In this document: one piece after another, positions 12,058 to 25,078 of the stretch
Numbering within the stretch: position 1 is the stretch's first letter
Layout of the letters: every line of letters begins with the position of its first letter
From: Molossus alvarezi
Lineage: Eukaryota > Chordata > Mammalia > Chiroptera > Molossidae
Length of the DNA stretch: 64,000 bases
Assembly (NCBI GenBank): GCA_037176705.1
Contig: JBAWUJ010000134.1
Span: 92,315-156,314 of the forward strand
Reading direction: 5' to 3'
Position numbers and translations under genes: made by a program
Notes under the pieces: generated by a model
Databases searched by the model: none
What the model was told of the DNA's origin: nothing
Seen by the model: only the letters and a program-made list of their open reading frames with translations

Positions 12058-13654
12058 GAAGTTCATAGCACTACCGGCCTACCTCAAGAAACAAGAAAAA
12101 TCACAAGTAGACTACCTAACCTCACAACTTGAAAAACTAGAGAGCAAACAAAAAGAAAACCCCAGAGCAAGTGGAAGGAAGGAAATAGTAAAGATCAGAA
12201 CAGAAATAAACAACATAGAGTAAAAAAAAAAATCAAAGGTCAATAAAACAAAGAGTTGGTTTTTCGAGGAGATCAACAAGTTTGATGGACCCTTAGCTAG
12301 ACTCACCAAGAAACAAAGAGAGAGAGAATCCAAATACACAAAATCAGAAATGAAAGAGGAAACTACGGAAATACAAAAGATCGTTAACAGCTACTATGAA
12401 CACTTATATAGCAACAAATTCGACAATATAAGCAAAATGGACAAATTTCTAAAAACACATAGTCCCCCAAAACTGGACCATGAAGAGATGGAGAACTTGA
12501 ACAGACCAATAACAGCTAATAACAAGGAAACTGAAGACGTAATCAAGACTCTCCCAGCAAACAAAAGCCCAGGCCCGAATGGCTTCACGGGGGAGTTTTA
12601 CCGGACATTCAAAAGAAAACTTACACCCATTCTCCTCAAACTATTTCAAAAATTCAAGAAGAAGAAAGACTTCCTATCTCGTTTTATGATGCCAGCATAA
12701 GTCTAATTCCAAAACCAGAGAAAGAAAAGAAAGACATGACAAAGAAAGAAAACTATTGGCCAATAACCCTGATGAACATAGACACCAAAATCCTGAACAA
12801 AATACTAGCAAATTGGATCCAGCAATACATCAAAAACAGTATTCACCATGACCAAGTGGGATTCATCCCAGGGATGCAAGGCTGGTACAATATTCACCAA
12901 TCAAAAAACGTGATACACCACATAAATAAAATGAAGAAGAAAAACCACACGATCATATCAATAGATGCCGAAAACGCCTTCGACAAAATCCAGCATCCAT
13001 TTCTGATAAAAACGCACAGCAGTGTTGGAATAGAGGGATCATATCTAGACCTAATAATGGCCATATGTGAAAGACCTATAGCCAACATCCTACTCAATGG
13101 GCAAAAATTAAAAGCATTTCCCGTGAGAACAGGAACAAGACAGGATGCCTATGTTCATAGCAGCACTATCTACAATAGCTTACGATCTGGAAACAACCCA
13201 AGTGTCCATCAGTAGATGAGTGGATTGAAAAGCTGTGGCATACGTCCTCAATGGAATACTATGCAGCTCTAAGAAAGAAAGATCTCTTATCCTTTGAGAT
13301 GGCATGGAAGGACCTGGAGAGTGTTATGCTAAGCAAAACAAGCCAAGCAGAGAGACAATTATCACGTGATCTCACTTATGTGTGCAATATAATGAACTAA
13401 ACAAACTGCTGAACAAAATTAACCCAGAGACAAAGAGGAGGGGTACGGACTGAAAAACCACAGACGAAGGCGGTTTTGGGGGAAGAGATGAACCACAGAT
13501 TTCACATGCACGTATGCATGACCAATGAACATAGATAACATAGCTGGGGAAAAGGTGGGGGCGAGGGAGTGGAGGAAGGTGTCAATGGACAAAAAATGAG
13601 AAACATCTGTAACAAAAAGAAATTAATATATAGAACAACAACAACAAAAAAAAA
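12058..13654 (+). mobile_element. L1 fragment I, unit 3, with 202-bp deletion
   Basis: Flanked by acaaattg (12050-12057 and 13655-13662). In this copy the first RT-encoding frame is open from 12350 to 12700 because one A is missing from 'gaggaaaact'. This links the end of the upstream region to the [13 protein letters not shown] motif. The downstream frame (12736-13215) is separate, and one substitution changes RPT to RPI. Confidence 0.9.
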
Positions 13655-14248
13655 ACAAATTGTAACTGCCATTTGCCCACTGTTCCCACTTCTAGGGATA
13701 TATTATTCTAAGAATGTGGAAACATCCATGAGAAGGACTATATGCACCCCTACGTACATAGCAGTGATATGTACAATAGCTTGCATCTGGAAACAGCCCT
13801 AGTGTCCATCAGTAAATGAGTGAATAAAAAAGCTCTGGTGCATTTGCGCAATTAAATACCATGCAGCCCTACCAAGGAAGGGTCTCTCATCCCACTTTGA
13901 GACAGAATGAAGGGACCTGGAGAGTATTATGCTAAGCAGAATAAGCCAGTCAGAGAAAGAAACATATCCCATGAACTCACTTCCAGGTGTCATCTAATAA
14001 ATAACATAAAATGATGAACGAAATAGTTGCAGAGTCATGGAAGCTTGGAATAGACTAAGAATGAATCTCACCGCGAAGGAGGTAGGGGGAAAGACATTAC
14101 CAAGCACTCTCATACATACGTAGAGAACCCGTGGACAGAAGCAATAGTGTGGTGAAGGGCGGAGGGGTGGGAGGTGGGAGCAGGGGAGAGGGAGATAAAT
14201 GGGAAACAGTGGGACCACCTGTAATGTCGTGAACAATAAAGATATGAA
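13655..14248 (+). mobile_element. L1 fragment II, unit 3
   Basis: Second L1 3' end. It shares the 'cactctcatacatac' variant with unit 4, which differs from the 'cactcttatac' of units 1, 2, 5 and 6. Confidence 0.85.
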
Positions 14249-14574
14249 ATTTTATAAATAATGCAATTTATAGAATAAATAAATAATAAAAAAGAAGTTT
14301 AGGAAAATGCAAAAATACTCGAGTGAATGTGAAGTGCAATGACGCAAAAGTCTCTTTTCTGGTATTTCTAATATTTGGCGGACAGTGACACTGTATCGGG
14401 TCTGAAGGGACTGTGAGTGAGAGTGGGTGGCAGGGAAGTGATGGGGACCCAGATTCCTTTGGGAATTAGACTCTAGAAGGGATCTCAGGGGAGAAGCAGG
14501 GCAGCATCTGGAACCCGTGTCCCCTTTGACAGCATGGAGTCCTGGAGTTGGGACAACTCGTCACCTATACTCAC

Positions 14575-14688
14575 CCTGTGGTGGCCGTCCTGCAGTGTTG
14601 CAGGTGTGATGGACACCTGTGCCTCCTGCGGAGGGGTGGAGTTGAGGACCCCATCTGACAGCTCCTGTCCTTTCTCCTGTGCGGAGCT
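14575..14688 (-). other. Exon-like segment B, unit 3
   Basis: Same minus-strand splice flanks and open frames as unit 2. Confidence 0.3.
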
Positions 14689-15086
14689 CTGTGAAGACAG
14701 TTCCCAGTCACCAGACAAGCAGCCTCAGAGCTCAGTTTTCGCTGGTTCTCTGGCCCCGGTGACCCTCCATTCCAGACCCACTCACTCCATGACTCACTTT
14801 CAACGTCCACTGGCAAGGAAAAGGTGTGATATTCTGAGAACCTAGATTTCCAATGGAAGAGGACAGAGGCCTCTTGGCAAGCCCCTCACCACCTGCCCTG
14901 TCCTGACGTATGGACATGACGGGACCTCTAGGTTATTCTCCACCCGGTAGCATGTTCCTGCCCCTGGGGATCCTCCCTTCATGTCCCTCTTCTCCCACAT
15001 GAAGAGGAGGGAGTGTGGGCTGCACAGGGATGGCTCTCAGAGCTGCCCTGGCCTCGAGTGGTCCGACCCAAGCTGCCCTGTGTTAC

Positions 15087-15170
15087 CTCAGGCGATCTTC
15101 TCCTAAACGGGTAAAGACGTCGGAGATGAGGGTTGAACCAACGTCCGGAAAAACTCTCACTGCGGGGTCT
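15087..15170 (-). other. Exon-like segment A, unit 3
   Basis: Sequence identical to units 1 and 2, with seven CpGs. Confidence 0.3.
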
Positions 15171-15483
15171 CTGGAAACAGAAGCCCCGATGAGTGGGAAC
15201 ACAGCAGGAGAACATCTTGCACTCTCAAGTGTCTCTTAGCAAATGAGCTGGTGGTTGGGCAGTTGGTAGGAGTTGGGTGCCGGGTTACGAGGGTTCTAAG
15301 TTCTTTTGAGGTGTGACCTCATTGCCTGATGGCCTTTCCTGTGCCCCCTCATCTAATAGCTGCTATACAGACTGTCCTTTGGCCCACTGAATGATCTCCA
15401 CCTTTCTCCATGGAAGACCATCTTTGTGCACAGTGACACCAACACACCTTTTCACACAGCCCACTTGAAGGTCTGAGTGCAAC

Positions 15484-15614
15484 CAGGTCCTAGATCTGGG
15501 GAGACAGACCTGCGTTCAGACCCAACCCCTATTCTCACCTCTTCTTGATCCTGGATAAGTCACTGTGCCTTTCAGGGCCTGTCTGTCTCCTGCCTGCACA
15601 ATAAATTGTGCTAG
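15484..15614 (+). repeat. MIR-like SINE in unit 4
   Basis: Copy of the MIR-like block at the same offset. Confidence 0.6.
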
Positions 15615-16433
15615 CAGGTGCTTCTTGGGGATGTTCAGGGTCATGTGAGGTAACAGCTACAAAGTTGGAGGAGGGCTGTCCTATGAAGGTAGTGTGTCCA
15701 ACCCTTTTTTATGCCTGTTGTCACCTCCCCTGTGTCCGCTTTTGTCCCAATCCCACCTGTACTCTTCACATCCAGAATGTGTGAGCATGGGTGTGTGTTC
15801 ACGCATGTGCGGGAGCACATCCCAGTGCTCTCATTCTGGATCCCAGAACATAATGACTCCCCCATACTCAGGAATATGCAGGAGCTTCCCCATAGATCAG
15901 GATCTCCAATTCCCAATCCAACTCTGTGTGAAAGGCTGGAGTCTTGGACTGGAAGGTCTGAACATTACTGAACCCTGGATTCTGAATGTCATGTACTTTG
16001 GTCAATTTCTAGAATATTTTTTTTCAAATTGATAGGTCTCTGGTCCTCCCTGCCCTGACCCTTCCCAGGGATCCCTGTATACCTCTCTGTCTCTTCATGG
16101 AAGAGCTCCTGTCCCCCTGCCCTGCTGTTCTTTACGAAAGGTTCCCTGTACCCCTTTGCTCTGCCATCCCATGGAGGGCCCCTATCTCCCCTGTTCTGAC
16201 CCCTTTGTCTCGGCCCTCATGGATGGTCCTGTCCATGCCCTGCCCCTCAGTCACAGGCACCCAAAGGGTGTGCTCCAGTACCTGGTGTTCCCTCCTGCCT
16301 GCAGCGGCCATGTTTCCGCTCTGTACCTGGAGCACAGCTCACCCTCTTCATCTGTCTAAACCCCCCAGTGCACTTAGGAAACATCTTGAATATAATTTCA
16401 AATGTGAAATCACCCGTGGTCTCCAGAGAGAAA

Positions 16434-16840
16434 TGTGGGGGTGTAGTGGAGGGTAGATCTGTGATAAATGTTCATAGGAAAAGACTTGACTGGGGTCTTG
16501 AACACTCAATATACAGATGATGTATACCTAAAACCTATGTTGTTTTATTAGCCGACGTCACCCCAATACAGTCAATTAAAAATTAATAAAAGTTGGGGGA
16601 ACTTTGAGGGTGATTAGATCATCAGAGTGGATAGGTTTAATGCAATATGCAGAGACCCCATACGAGACTTATCGGCGGGATTATTCTGTAACTTGTATTA
16701 ATGTCTAACTACTATGCGGTACATCTGAAACCAATGTTAAATAGCAACGCTAATTGAAAAAAATTAGTATTATTAAATCTTTCAAAAATAGACATCTAAA
16801 TATAAATCACAGTGATCTCTAAAAAAAAAAATACATCAGC
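16434..16840 (+). repeat. Old L1-like 3'-end fragments in unit 4
   Basis: Same pair of degenerate blocks. It has 'ttaatgcaatatgcagag' where units 1-3 have 'ttaatacaatatgaagag'. Confidence 0.4.
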
Positions 16841-17156
16841 TCATGACACTCTCAGGTGTAAAAGCCACAGTGGCCCCAGAAGGGTCAGCTGTCCAGCCAG
16901 ATCCATGGCCGCAATGGTGACCCTGATGGGAGAGCCATGCCCTGTCTTCCCCATCCAGCTGCCTCTGCCGCTGTTCTGGTGGCAGTGGGCATGGTGCCCA
17001 CAAATCTGTGCTCCCTTCACAGTGTGCTAGGTGGCACATTGGCTGCTTAGTTCTAGTGGAAGCAGGCACAGAAACAAAAATGATGTTTAACTTTTAATGG
17101 TTCTAATAGCATTTTCAATGCACCCAAGGGAACTTTACCCACCCTCTGACAAATTG

Positions 17157-18950
17157 GAAGTTCATAGCACTACCGGCCTACCTCAAGAAACAAGAAAAAT
17201 CACAAGTAGACTACCTAACCTCACAACTTAAAAAACTAGAGAGCTAACAAAAAGAAAACCACAGAGCAAGTGGAAGGAAGGAAATAGTAAAGATCAGAAC
17301 AGAAATAAACAACATAGAGTAAAAAAATAAAAATCAAAGGTCAATAAAACAAAGAGTTGGTTTTTCGAGGAGATCAACAAGATTGATGGACCCTTAGCTA
17401 GACTCACCAAGAAACAAAGAGAGAGAGAATCCAAATACCCAAAATCAGAAATGAAAGAGGAAAACTACGGAAATACAAAAGATCGTTAAGAGCTACTATG
17501 AACAATTATATAGCAACAAATTCGACAATATAAGCAAAATGGACAAATTTCTAAAAACACATAGTCCCCCAAAACTGGACCATGAAGAGATGGAGAACTT
17601 GAACAGACCAATAACAGCCAATAACAAGGAAACTGAAGATGTAATCAAGACTCTCCCAGCAAACAAAAGCCCAGGCCCGAATGGCTTCACGGGGGAGTTT
17701 TACCGGACATTCAAAAGAAAACTTACACCCATTCTCCTCAAACTATTTCAAAAATTCAAGAAGAAGAAAGACTTCCTATCTCGTTTTATGATGCCAGCAT
17801 AAGTCTAATTCCAAAACCAGAGAAAGACATGACAAAGAAAGAAAACTACTGGCCAATAACCCTGATGAACATAGACACCAAAATCCTGAACAAAATACTA
17901 GCAAATTGGATCCAGCAATACATCAAAAACAGTATTCACCATGACCAAGTGGGATTCATCCCAGGGATGCAAGGCTGGTACAATATTCACCAATCAAAAA
18001 ACGTGATACACCACATAAATAAAATGAAGAAGAAAAACCACACGATCATATCAATAGATGCCGAAAACGCCTTCGACAAAATCCAGCATCCATTTCTGAT
18101 AAAAACGCACAGCAGTGTTGGAATAGAGGGATCATATCTCGACCTAATAATGGCCATATGTGAAAGACCTACAGCCAACATCCTACTCAATGGGCAAAAA
18201 TTAAAAGCATTTCCCGTGAGAACAGGAACAAGACAGGATGCCCACTTTTGCCACTCTTATTCAAGTAGCGCTGGGAATTTTAGCCACAGACATCTGACAA
18301 GTAGAAAAAATACAAGCCATCCAAATGGAAAGGAGCATGTGAAACTGTCCTTAGTTGCAGATGACATAATAGTGTACACAGAGAACTCATACAACCTAAC
18401 AAAAAGAAACCCGAAAGACCAATCAGAAATAACATATGTACCCCTATGTTCATAGCAGCACTATCTACAATAGCTTACGATCTGGAAACAACCCAAGTGT
18501 CCATCAGTAGATGAGTGGATTGAAAAGCTGTGGCATACGTCCACAATGGAATACTATGCAGCTCTAAGAAAGAAATATCTCTTATCCTTTGAGATGGCAT
18601 GGAAGGACCTGGAGAGTGTTATGCTAAGCAAAACAAGCCAAGCAGAGAGACAATTATCACGTGATCTCACTTATGTGTGCAATATAATGAACTAAACAAA
18701 CTGCTGAACAAAATTAACCCAGAGACAAAGAGGTGGGGTACGGACTGAAAAACCTCAGACGAAGGCGGTTTTGGGGGAAGAGATGAACCACAGATTTCAC
18801 ATGCACGTATGCATGACCAATGAACATAGATAACATAGCTGGGGAAAAGGTGGGGGCGAGGGAGTGGAGGAAGGTGTCAATGGACAAAAAATGAGAAACA
18901 TCTGTAACAAAAAGAAATTAATATATAGAACAACAACAACAACAAAAAAA
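17157..18950 (+). mobile_element. L1 fragment I, unit 4, long form with 208-codon RT frame
   Basis: Flanked by acaaattg (17149-17156 and 18951-18958). The frame at 17829-18455 spans several RT landmarks: [11 protein letters not shown], and VADD at 18354-18365 in the position of the catalytic YADD/FADD motif. It then runs into a second internal deletion that fuses RT to the ORF2 C-terminal region (…YVPLCS stop). Compared with the fuller copy at 47.26-51.05 kb, roughly 1.4 kb of ORF2 is absent. Not functional. Confidence 0.9.
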
Positions 18951-19544
18951 ACAAATTGTAAATGCCATTTGCCCACTGTTCCCACTTCTAGGGATATATT
19001 ATTCTAAGAATGTGGAAACATCCATGAGAAGGACTATATGCACCCCTACGTACACAGCAGTGATATGTACAATAGCTTGGATCTGGAAACAGCCCTAGTG
19101 TCCATCAGTAAATGAGTGAATAAAAAAGCTCTGGTGCATTTGCGCAATTAAATACCATGCAGCCCTACCAAGGAAGGGTCTCTCATCCCACTTTGAGACA
19201 GAATGAAGGGACCTGGAGAGTATTATGCTAAGCAGAATAAGCCAGTCAGAGAAAGAAACATATCCCATGAACTCACTTCCAGGTGTCATCTAATAAATAA
19301 CATAAAATGATGAACGAAATAGTTGCAGAGTCATGGAAGCTTGGAATAGACTAAGAATGAATCTCACCGCGAAGGAGGTAGGGGGAAAGACATTACCAAG
19401 CACTCTCATACATACGTGGAGAACCCGTGGACAGAAGCAATAGTGTGGTGAAGGGCGGAGGGGTGGGAGGTGGGAGCAGGGGAGAGGGAGATAAATGGGA
19501 AACAGTGGGACCACCTGTAATGTCGTGAACAATAAAGATATGAA
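18951..19544 (+). mobile_element. L1 fragment II, unit 4
   Basis: Second L1 3' end with the same distinct 3' UTR and G-rich run. Confidence 0.85.
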
Positions 19545-19871
19545 ATTTTATAAATAATGCAATTTATAGAATAAATAAATAATAAAAAAGAAGTTTAGGA
19601 AAATGCAAAAATACTCGAGTGAATGTGAAGTGCAATGACGCAAAAGTCTCTTTTCTGGTATTTCTAATATTTTGCGGACAGTGACACTGTATCGGGTCTG
19701 AAAGGGTCTGTGAGTGAGAGTGGGTGGCAGGGAAGTGATGGGGACCCAGATTCCTTTGGGAATTAGACTCTAGAAGGGATCTCAGGGGAGAAGCAGGGCA
19801 GCATCTGGAACCCGTGTCCCCTTTGACAGCATGGAGTCCTGGAGTTGGGACAACTCGTCACCTATACTCAC

Positions 19872-19985
19872 CCTGTGGTGGCCGTCCTGCAGTGTTGCAG
19901 GTGTGATGGACACCTGTGCCTCCTGCGGAGGGGTGGAGTTGAGGACCCCATCTGACAGCTCCTGTCCTTTCTCCTGTGCGGAGCT
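19872..19985 (-). other. Exon-like segment B, unit 4
   Basis: Minus-strand cttcacag acceptor and gtgagtat donor intact. No frame disruption. Confidence 0.3.
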
Positions 19986-20382
19986 CTGTGAAGACAGTTC
20001 CCAGTCACCAGACAAGCAGCCTCAGAGCTCAGTTTTCGTTGGTTCTCTGGCCCCGGTGACCCTCCATTCCAGACCCACTCACTCCAGACTCACTTTCAAC
20101 GTCCACTGGCAAGGAAAAGGTGTGATATTCTGAGAACCTAGATTTCCAATGGAAGAGGACAGAGGCCTCTTGGCAAGCCCCTCACCACCTGCCCTGTCCT
20201 GACGTATGGACATGACGGGACCTCTAGGTTATTCTCCACCCGGTAACATGTTCCTGCCCCTGGGGATCCTCCCTTCATGTCCCTCTTCTCCCACATGAAG
20301 AGGAGGGAGTGTGGGCTGCACAGGGATGGCTCTCAGAGCTGCCCTGGCCTCGAGTGGTCCGACCCAAGCTGCCCTGTGTTAC

Positions 20383-20466
20383 CTCAGGCGATCTTCTCCT
20401 AAACGGGTAAAGACGTCGGAGATGAGGGTTGAACCAACGTCCGGAAAAACTCTCACTGCGGGGTCT
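20383..20466 (-). other. Exon-like segment A, unit 4
   Basis: Sequence identical to units 1-3, with seven CpGs. Confidence 0.3.
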
Positions 20467-20779
20467 CTGGAAACAGAAGCCCCGATGAGTGGGAACACAG
20501 CAGGAGAACATCTTGCACTCTCAAGTGTCTCTTACCAAATGAGCTGGTGGTTGGGCAGTTGGTAGGAGTTGGGTGCCGGGTTACGAGGGTTCTAAGTTCT
20601 TTTGAGGTGTGACCTCATTGCCTGATGGCCTTTCCTGTGCCCCCTCATCTAATAGCTGCTATACAGACTGTCCTTTGGCCCACTGAATGATCTCCACCTT
20701 TCTCCATGGAAGACCATCTTTGTGCACAGTGACACCAACACACCTTTTCACACAGCCCCCTTGAAGGTCTGAGTGCAAC

Positions 20780-20910
20780 CAGGTCCTAGATCTGGGGAGA
20801 CAGACCTGCGTTCAGACCCAACCCCTATTCTCACCTCTTCTTGATCCTGGATAAGTCACTGTGCCTTTCAGGGCCTGTCTGTCTCCTGCCTGCACAATAA
20901 ATTGTGCTAG
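20780..20910 (+). repeat. MIR-like SINE in unit 5
   Basis: Copy of the MIR-like block at the same offset. Confidence 0.6.
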
Positions 20911-21729
20911 CAGGTGCTTCTTGGGGATGTTCAGGGTCATGTGAGGTAACAGCTACAAAGTTGGAGGAGGGCTGTCCTATGAAGGTGGTGTGTCCAACCC
21001 TTTTTTATGCCTGTTGTCACCTCCCGTGTCCGCTTTTGTCCCAATCCCACCTGTACTCTTCACATCCAGAATGTGTGAGCATGGGTGTGTGTTCACGCAT
21101 GTGCGGGAGCACATCCCAGTGCTCTCATTCTGGATCCCAGAACATAATGACTCCCCCATACTCAGGAATATGCAGGAGCTTCCCCATAGATCAGGATCTC
21201 CAATTCCCAATCCAACTCTGTGTGAAAGGCTGGAGTCTTGGACTGGAAGGTCTGAACATTACTGAACCCTGGATTCTGAATGTCATGTACTTTGGTCAAT
21301 TTCTAGAATATTTTTTTTTCAAATTGATAGGTCTCTGGTCCTCCCTGCCCTGACCCTTCCCAGGGATCCCTGTATACCTCTCTGTCTCTTCATGGAAGAG
21401 CTCCTGTCCCCCTGCCCTGCTGTCTTTACAAAAGGTTCCCTGTACCCCTTTGCTCTGCCATCCCATGGAGGGCCCCGATCTCCCCTGTTCTGACCCCTTT
21501 GTCTCGGCCCTCATGGATGGTCCTGTCCATGCCCTGCCCCTCAGTCACAGGCACCCAAAGGGTGTGCTCCAGTACCTGGTGTTCCCTCCTGCCTGCAGCG
21601 GCCATGTTTCCGCTCTGTACCTGGAGCACAGCTCACCCTCTTCATCTGTCTAAACCCCCCAGTGCACTTAGGAAACATCTTGAATATAATTTCAAATGTG
21701 AAATCACCCGTGGTCTCCAGAGAGAAATG

Positions 21730-22135
21730 TGGGGGTGTAGTGGAGGGTAGATCTGTGATAAATGTTCATAGGAAAAGACTTGACTGGGGTCTTGAACACT
21801 CAATATACAGATGATGTATACCTAAAACCTATGTTGTTTTATTAGCCGACGTCACCCCAATACAGTCAATTAAAAATTAATAAAAGGTGGGGGAACTTTG
21901 AGGGTGATTAGATCATCAGAGTGGATAGGTTTAATGCAATATGAAGAGACCCCATACGAGACTTATCGGCGGGATTATTCTGTAACTTGTATTAATGTCT
22001 AACTACTATGCGGTACATCTGAAACCAATGTTAAATAGCAACGCTAATTGAAAAAAATTAGTATTATTAAATCTTTCAAAAATAGACATCTAAATATAAA
22101 TCACAGTGATCTCTAAAAAAAAAAATACATCAGAT
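21730..22135 (+). repeat. Old L1-like 3'-end fragments in unit 5
   Basis: Same pair of degenerate blocks as in unit 6. Confidence 0.4.
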
Positions 22136-22450
22136 CATGACACTCTCAGGTGTAAAAGCCACAGTGGCCCCAGAAGGGTCAGCTGTCCAGCCAGATCCAT
22201 GGCCGCAATGGTGACCCTGATGGGAGAGCCATGCCCTGTCTTCCCCATCCAGCTGCCTCTGCCGCTGTTCTGGTGGCAGTGGGCATGGTGCCCACAAATC
22301 TGTGCTCCCTTCACAGTGTGCTAGGTGGCACATTGGCTGCTTAGTTCTAGTGGAAGCAGGCACAGAAACAAAAATGATGTTTAACTTTTAATGGTTCTAA
22401 TAGCATTTTCAATGCACCCAAGGGAACTTTACCCACCCTCTGACAAATTG

Positions 22451-24484
22451 GAAGTTCATAGCACTACCGGCCTACCTCAAGAAACAAGAAAAATCACAAG
22501 TAGACTACCTAACCTCACAACTTAAAAAACTAGAGAGCAAACAAAAAGAAAACCCCAGAGCAAGTGGAAGGAAGGAAATAGTAAAGATCAGAACAGAAAT
22601 AAACAACATAGAGTAAAAAAAAAAAATCAAAGGTCAATAAAACAAAGAGTTGGTTTTTCGAGGAGATCAACAAGTTTGATGGACCCTTAGCTAGACTCAC
22701 CAAGAAACAAAGAGAGAGAGAATCCAAATACACAAAATCAGAAATGAAAGAGGAAAACTACGGAAATACAAAAGATCGTTAACAGCTACTATGAACACTT
22801 ATATAGCAACAAATTCGACAATATAAGCAAAATGGACAAATTTCTAAAAACACATAGTCCCCCAAAACTGGACCATGAAGAGATGGAGAACTTGAACAGA
22901 CCAATAACAGCCAATAACAAGGAAACTGAAGATGTAATCAAGACTCTCCCAGCAAACAAAAGCCCAGGCCCGAATGGCTTCACGGGGGAGTTTTACCGGA
23001 CATTCAAAAGAAAACTTACACCCATTCTCCTCAAACTATTTCAAAAATTCAAGAAGAAGAAAGACTTCCTATCTCGTTTTATGATGCCAGCATAAGTCTA
23101 ATTCCAAAACCAGAGAAAGACATGACAAAGAAAGAAAACTACTGGCCAATAACCCTGATGAACATAGACACCAAAATCCTGAACAAAATACTAGCAAATT
23201 GGATCCAGCAATACATCAAAAACAGTATTCACCATGACCAAGTGGGATTCATCCCAGGGATGCAAGGCTGGTACAATATTCACCAATCAAAAAACGTGAT
23301 ACACCACATAAATAAAATGAAGAAGAAAAACCACACGATCATATCAATAGACGCCGAAAACGCCTTCGACAAAATCCAGCATCCATTTCTGATAAAAACG
23401 CACAGCAGTGTTGGAATAGAGGGATCATATCTCGACCTAATAATGGCCATATGTGAAAGACCTACAGCCAACATCCTACTCAATGGGCAAAAATTAAAAG
23501 CATTTCCCGTGAGAACAGGAACAAGACAGGATGCCCACTTTTGCCACTCTTATTCAAGTAGCGCTGGGAATTTTAGCCACAGACATCTGACAAGTAGAAA
23601 AAATACAAGCCATCCAAATGGAAAGGAGCATGTGAAACTGTCCTTAGTTGCAGATGACATAATAGTGTACACAGAGAACTCATACAACCTAACAAAAAGA
23701 AACCCGAAAGACCAATCAGAAATAACATATGTACCCCTATGTTCATAGCAGCACTATCTACAATAGCTTACGATCTGGAAACAACCCAAGTGTCCATCAG
23801 TAGATGAGTGGATTGAAAAGCTGTGGCATACGTCCACAATGGAATACTATGCAGCTCTAAGAAAGAAATATCTCGCCCTCGCCAGTTTGGTTCAGCGGTT
23901 AGAGCGTCGGCCTGCGGTCCGGAGAGACCCGGGTTCGGTTCCCGCTAGGCGCACGTACCTCGGTTGCAGTTTGTCCCCGGCCCTGGTTGGTCGTGCGGGT
24001 GGCAGCCACTCGATGTGTCCCTTCACATCGGTGTCTCTCTCTCTCTCTCCCTTCCTCTCTCTCCCTCCCACTCTATCTGCACAAAAAATGGAAAAAAAAA
24101 AAAGAAAGAAATATCTCTTATCCTTTGAGATGGCATGGAAGGACCTGGAGAGTGTTATGCTAAGCAAAACAAGCCAAGCAGAGAGACAATTATCACGTGA
24201 TCTCACTTATGTGTGCAATATAATGAACTAAACAAACTGCTGAACAAAATTAACCCAGAGACAAAGAGGTGGGGTACGGACTGAAAAACCTCAGACGAAG
24301 GCGGTTTTGGGGGAAGAGATGAACCACAGATTTCACATGCACGTATGCATGACCAATGAACATAGATAACATAGCTGGGGAAAAGGTGGGGGCGAGGGAG
24401 TGGAGGAAGGTGTCAATGGACAAAAAATGAGAAACATCTGTAACAAAAAGAAATTAATATATAGAACAACAACAACAAAAAAAA
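22451..24484 (+). mobile_element. L1 fragment I, unit 5, interrupted by a VES SINE
   Basis: Flanked by acaaattg (22443-22450 and 24485-24492). The 208-codon RT frame (23122-23748) is the same as in units 4 and 6. The SINE at 23875-24101 interrupts the 3' part. Confidence 0.9.
23875..24101 (+). mobile_element. VES SINE (tRNA-derived), full length, young
   Basis: The tRNA-like head has an A-box-like tggttcagcggttag and a B-box-like gggttcggttcc. A VES body, a TC-rich stretch and an A-rich tail follow. Perfect 16-bp target-site duplications aagaaagaaatatctc lie at 23859-23874 and 24102-24117. Units 4 and 6 show the empty site (one copy of the duplication), so the event is clean TPRT retroposition into a single repeat copy. 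VES elements are restricted to bats, which gives the best taxonomic clue in the window. Confidence 0.93.
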
Positions 24485-25078
24485 ACAAATTGTAACTGCC
24501 ATTTGCCCACTGTTCCCACTTCTAGGGATATATTATTCTAAGAATGTGGAAACATCCATGAGAAGGACTATATGCACCCCTACGTACACAGCAGTGATAT
24601 GTACAATAGCTTGGATCTGGAAACAGCCCTAGTGTCCATCAGTAAATGAGTGAATAAAAAAGCTCTGGTGCATTTGCGCAATTAAATACCATGCAGCCCT
24701 ACCAAGGAAGGGTCTCTCATCCCACTTTGAGACAGAATGAAGGGACCTGGAGAGTATTATGCTAAGCAGAATAAGCCAGTCAGAGAAAGAAACATATCCC
24801 ATGAACTCACTTCCAGGTGTCATCTAATAAATAACATAAAATGATGAACGAAATAGTTGCAGAGTCATGGAAGCTTGGAATAGACTAAGAATGAATCTCA
24901 CCGCGAAGGAGGTAGGGGGAAAGACATTACCAAGCACTCTTATACATACGTGGAGAGCCCGTGGACAGAAGCAATAGTGTGGTGAAGGGCGGAGGGGTGG
25001 GAGGTGGGAGCAGGGGAGAGGGAGATAAATGGGAAACAGTGGGACCACCTGTAATGTCGTGAACAATAAAGATATGAA
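24485..25078 (+). mobile_element. L1 fragment II, unit 5
   Basis: Second L1 3' end. Like unit 1, it has 'cgtggagagcccgtgg' where most copies have 'agaacccg'. Confidence 0.85.

Larger units (their letters stand above)
10188..15284 (+). repeat. Macrosatellite unit 3 (short subtype)
   Basis: Full unit of 5097 bp. The left module ends at 12049, the L1 block is 12050-14248 and the right module about 14249-15284. It carries the 202-bp L1 deletion (13149/13150). Confidence 0.95.
15285..20580 (+). repeat. Macrosatellite unit 4 (long subtype)
   Basis: Full unit of 5296 bp. It keeps the 202 bp (18243-18444) missing from units 1-3. It shares 'atattttgcgg', 'cggtaacatg' and 'ctcaggaatatgcagg' with units 5 and 6, and 'ctccagactc' (two bases shorter than 'ctccatgactc') with unit 5. 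Confidence 0.95.

Noticed and set aside
23875..23960. Functional tRNA gene
   Set aside because: A and B boxes are present, but the sequence does not fold as a full tRNA and continues into a SINE body, A tail and target duplications.
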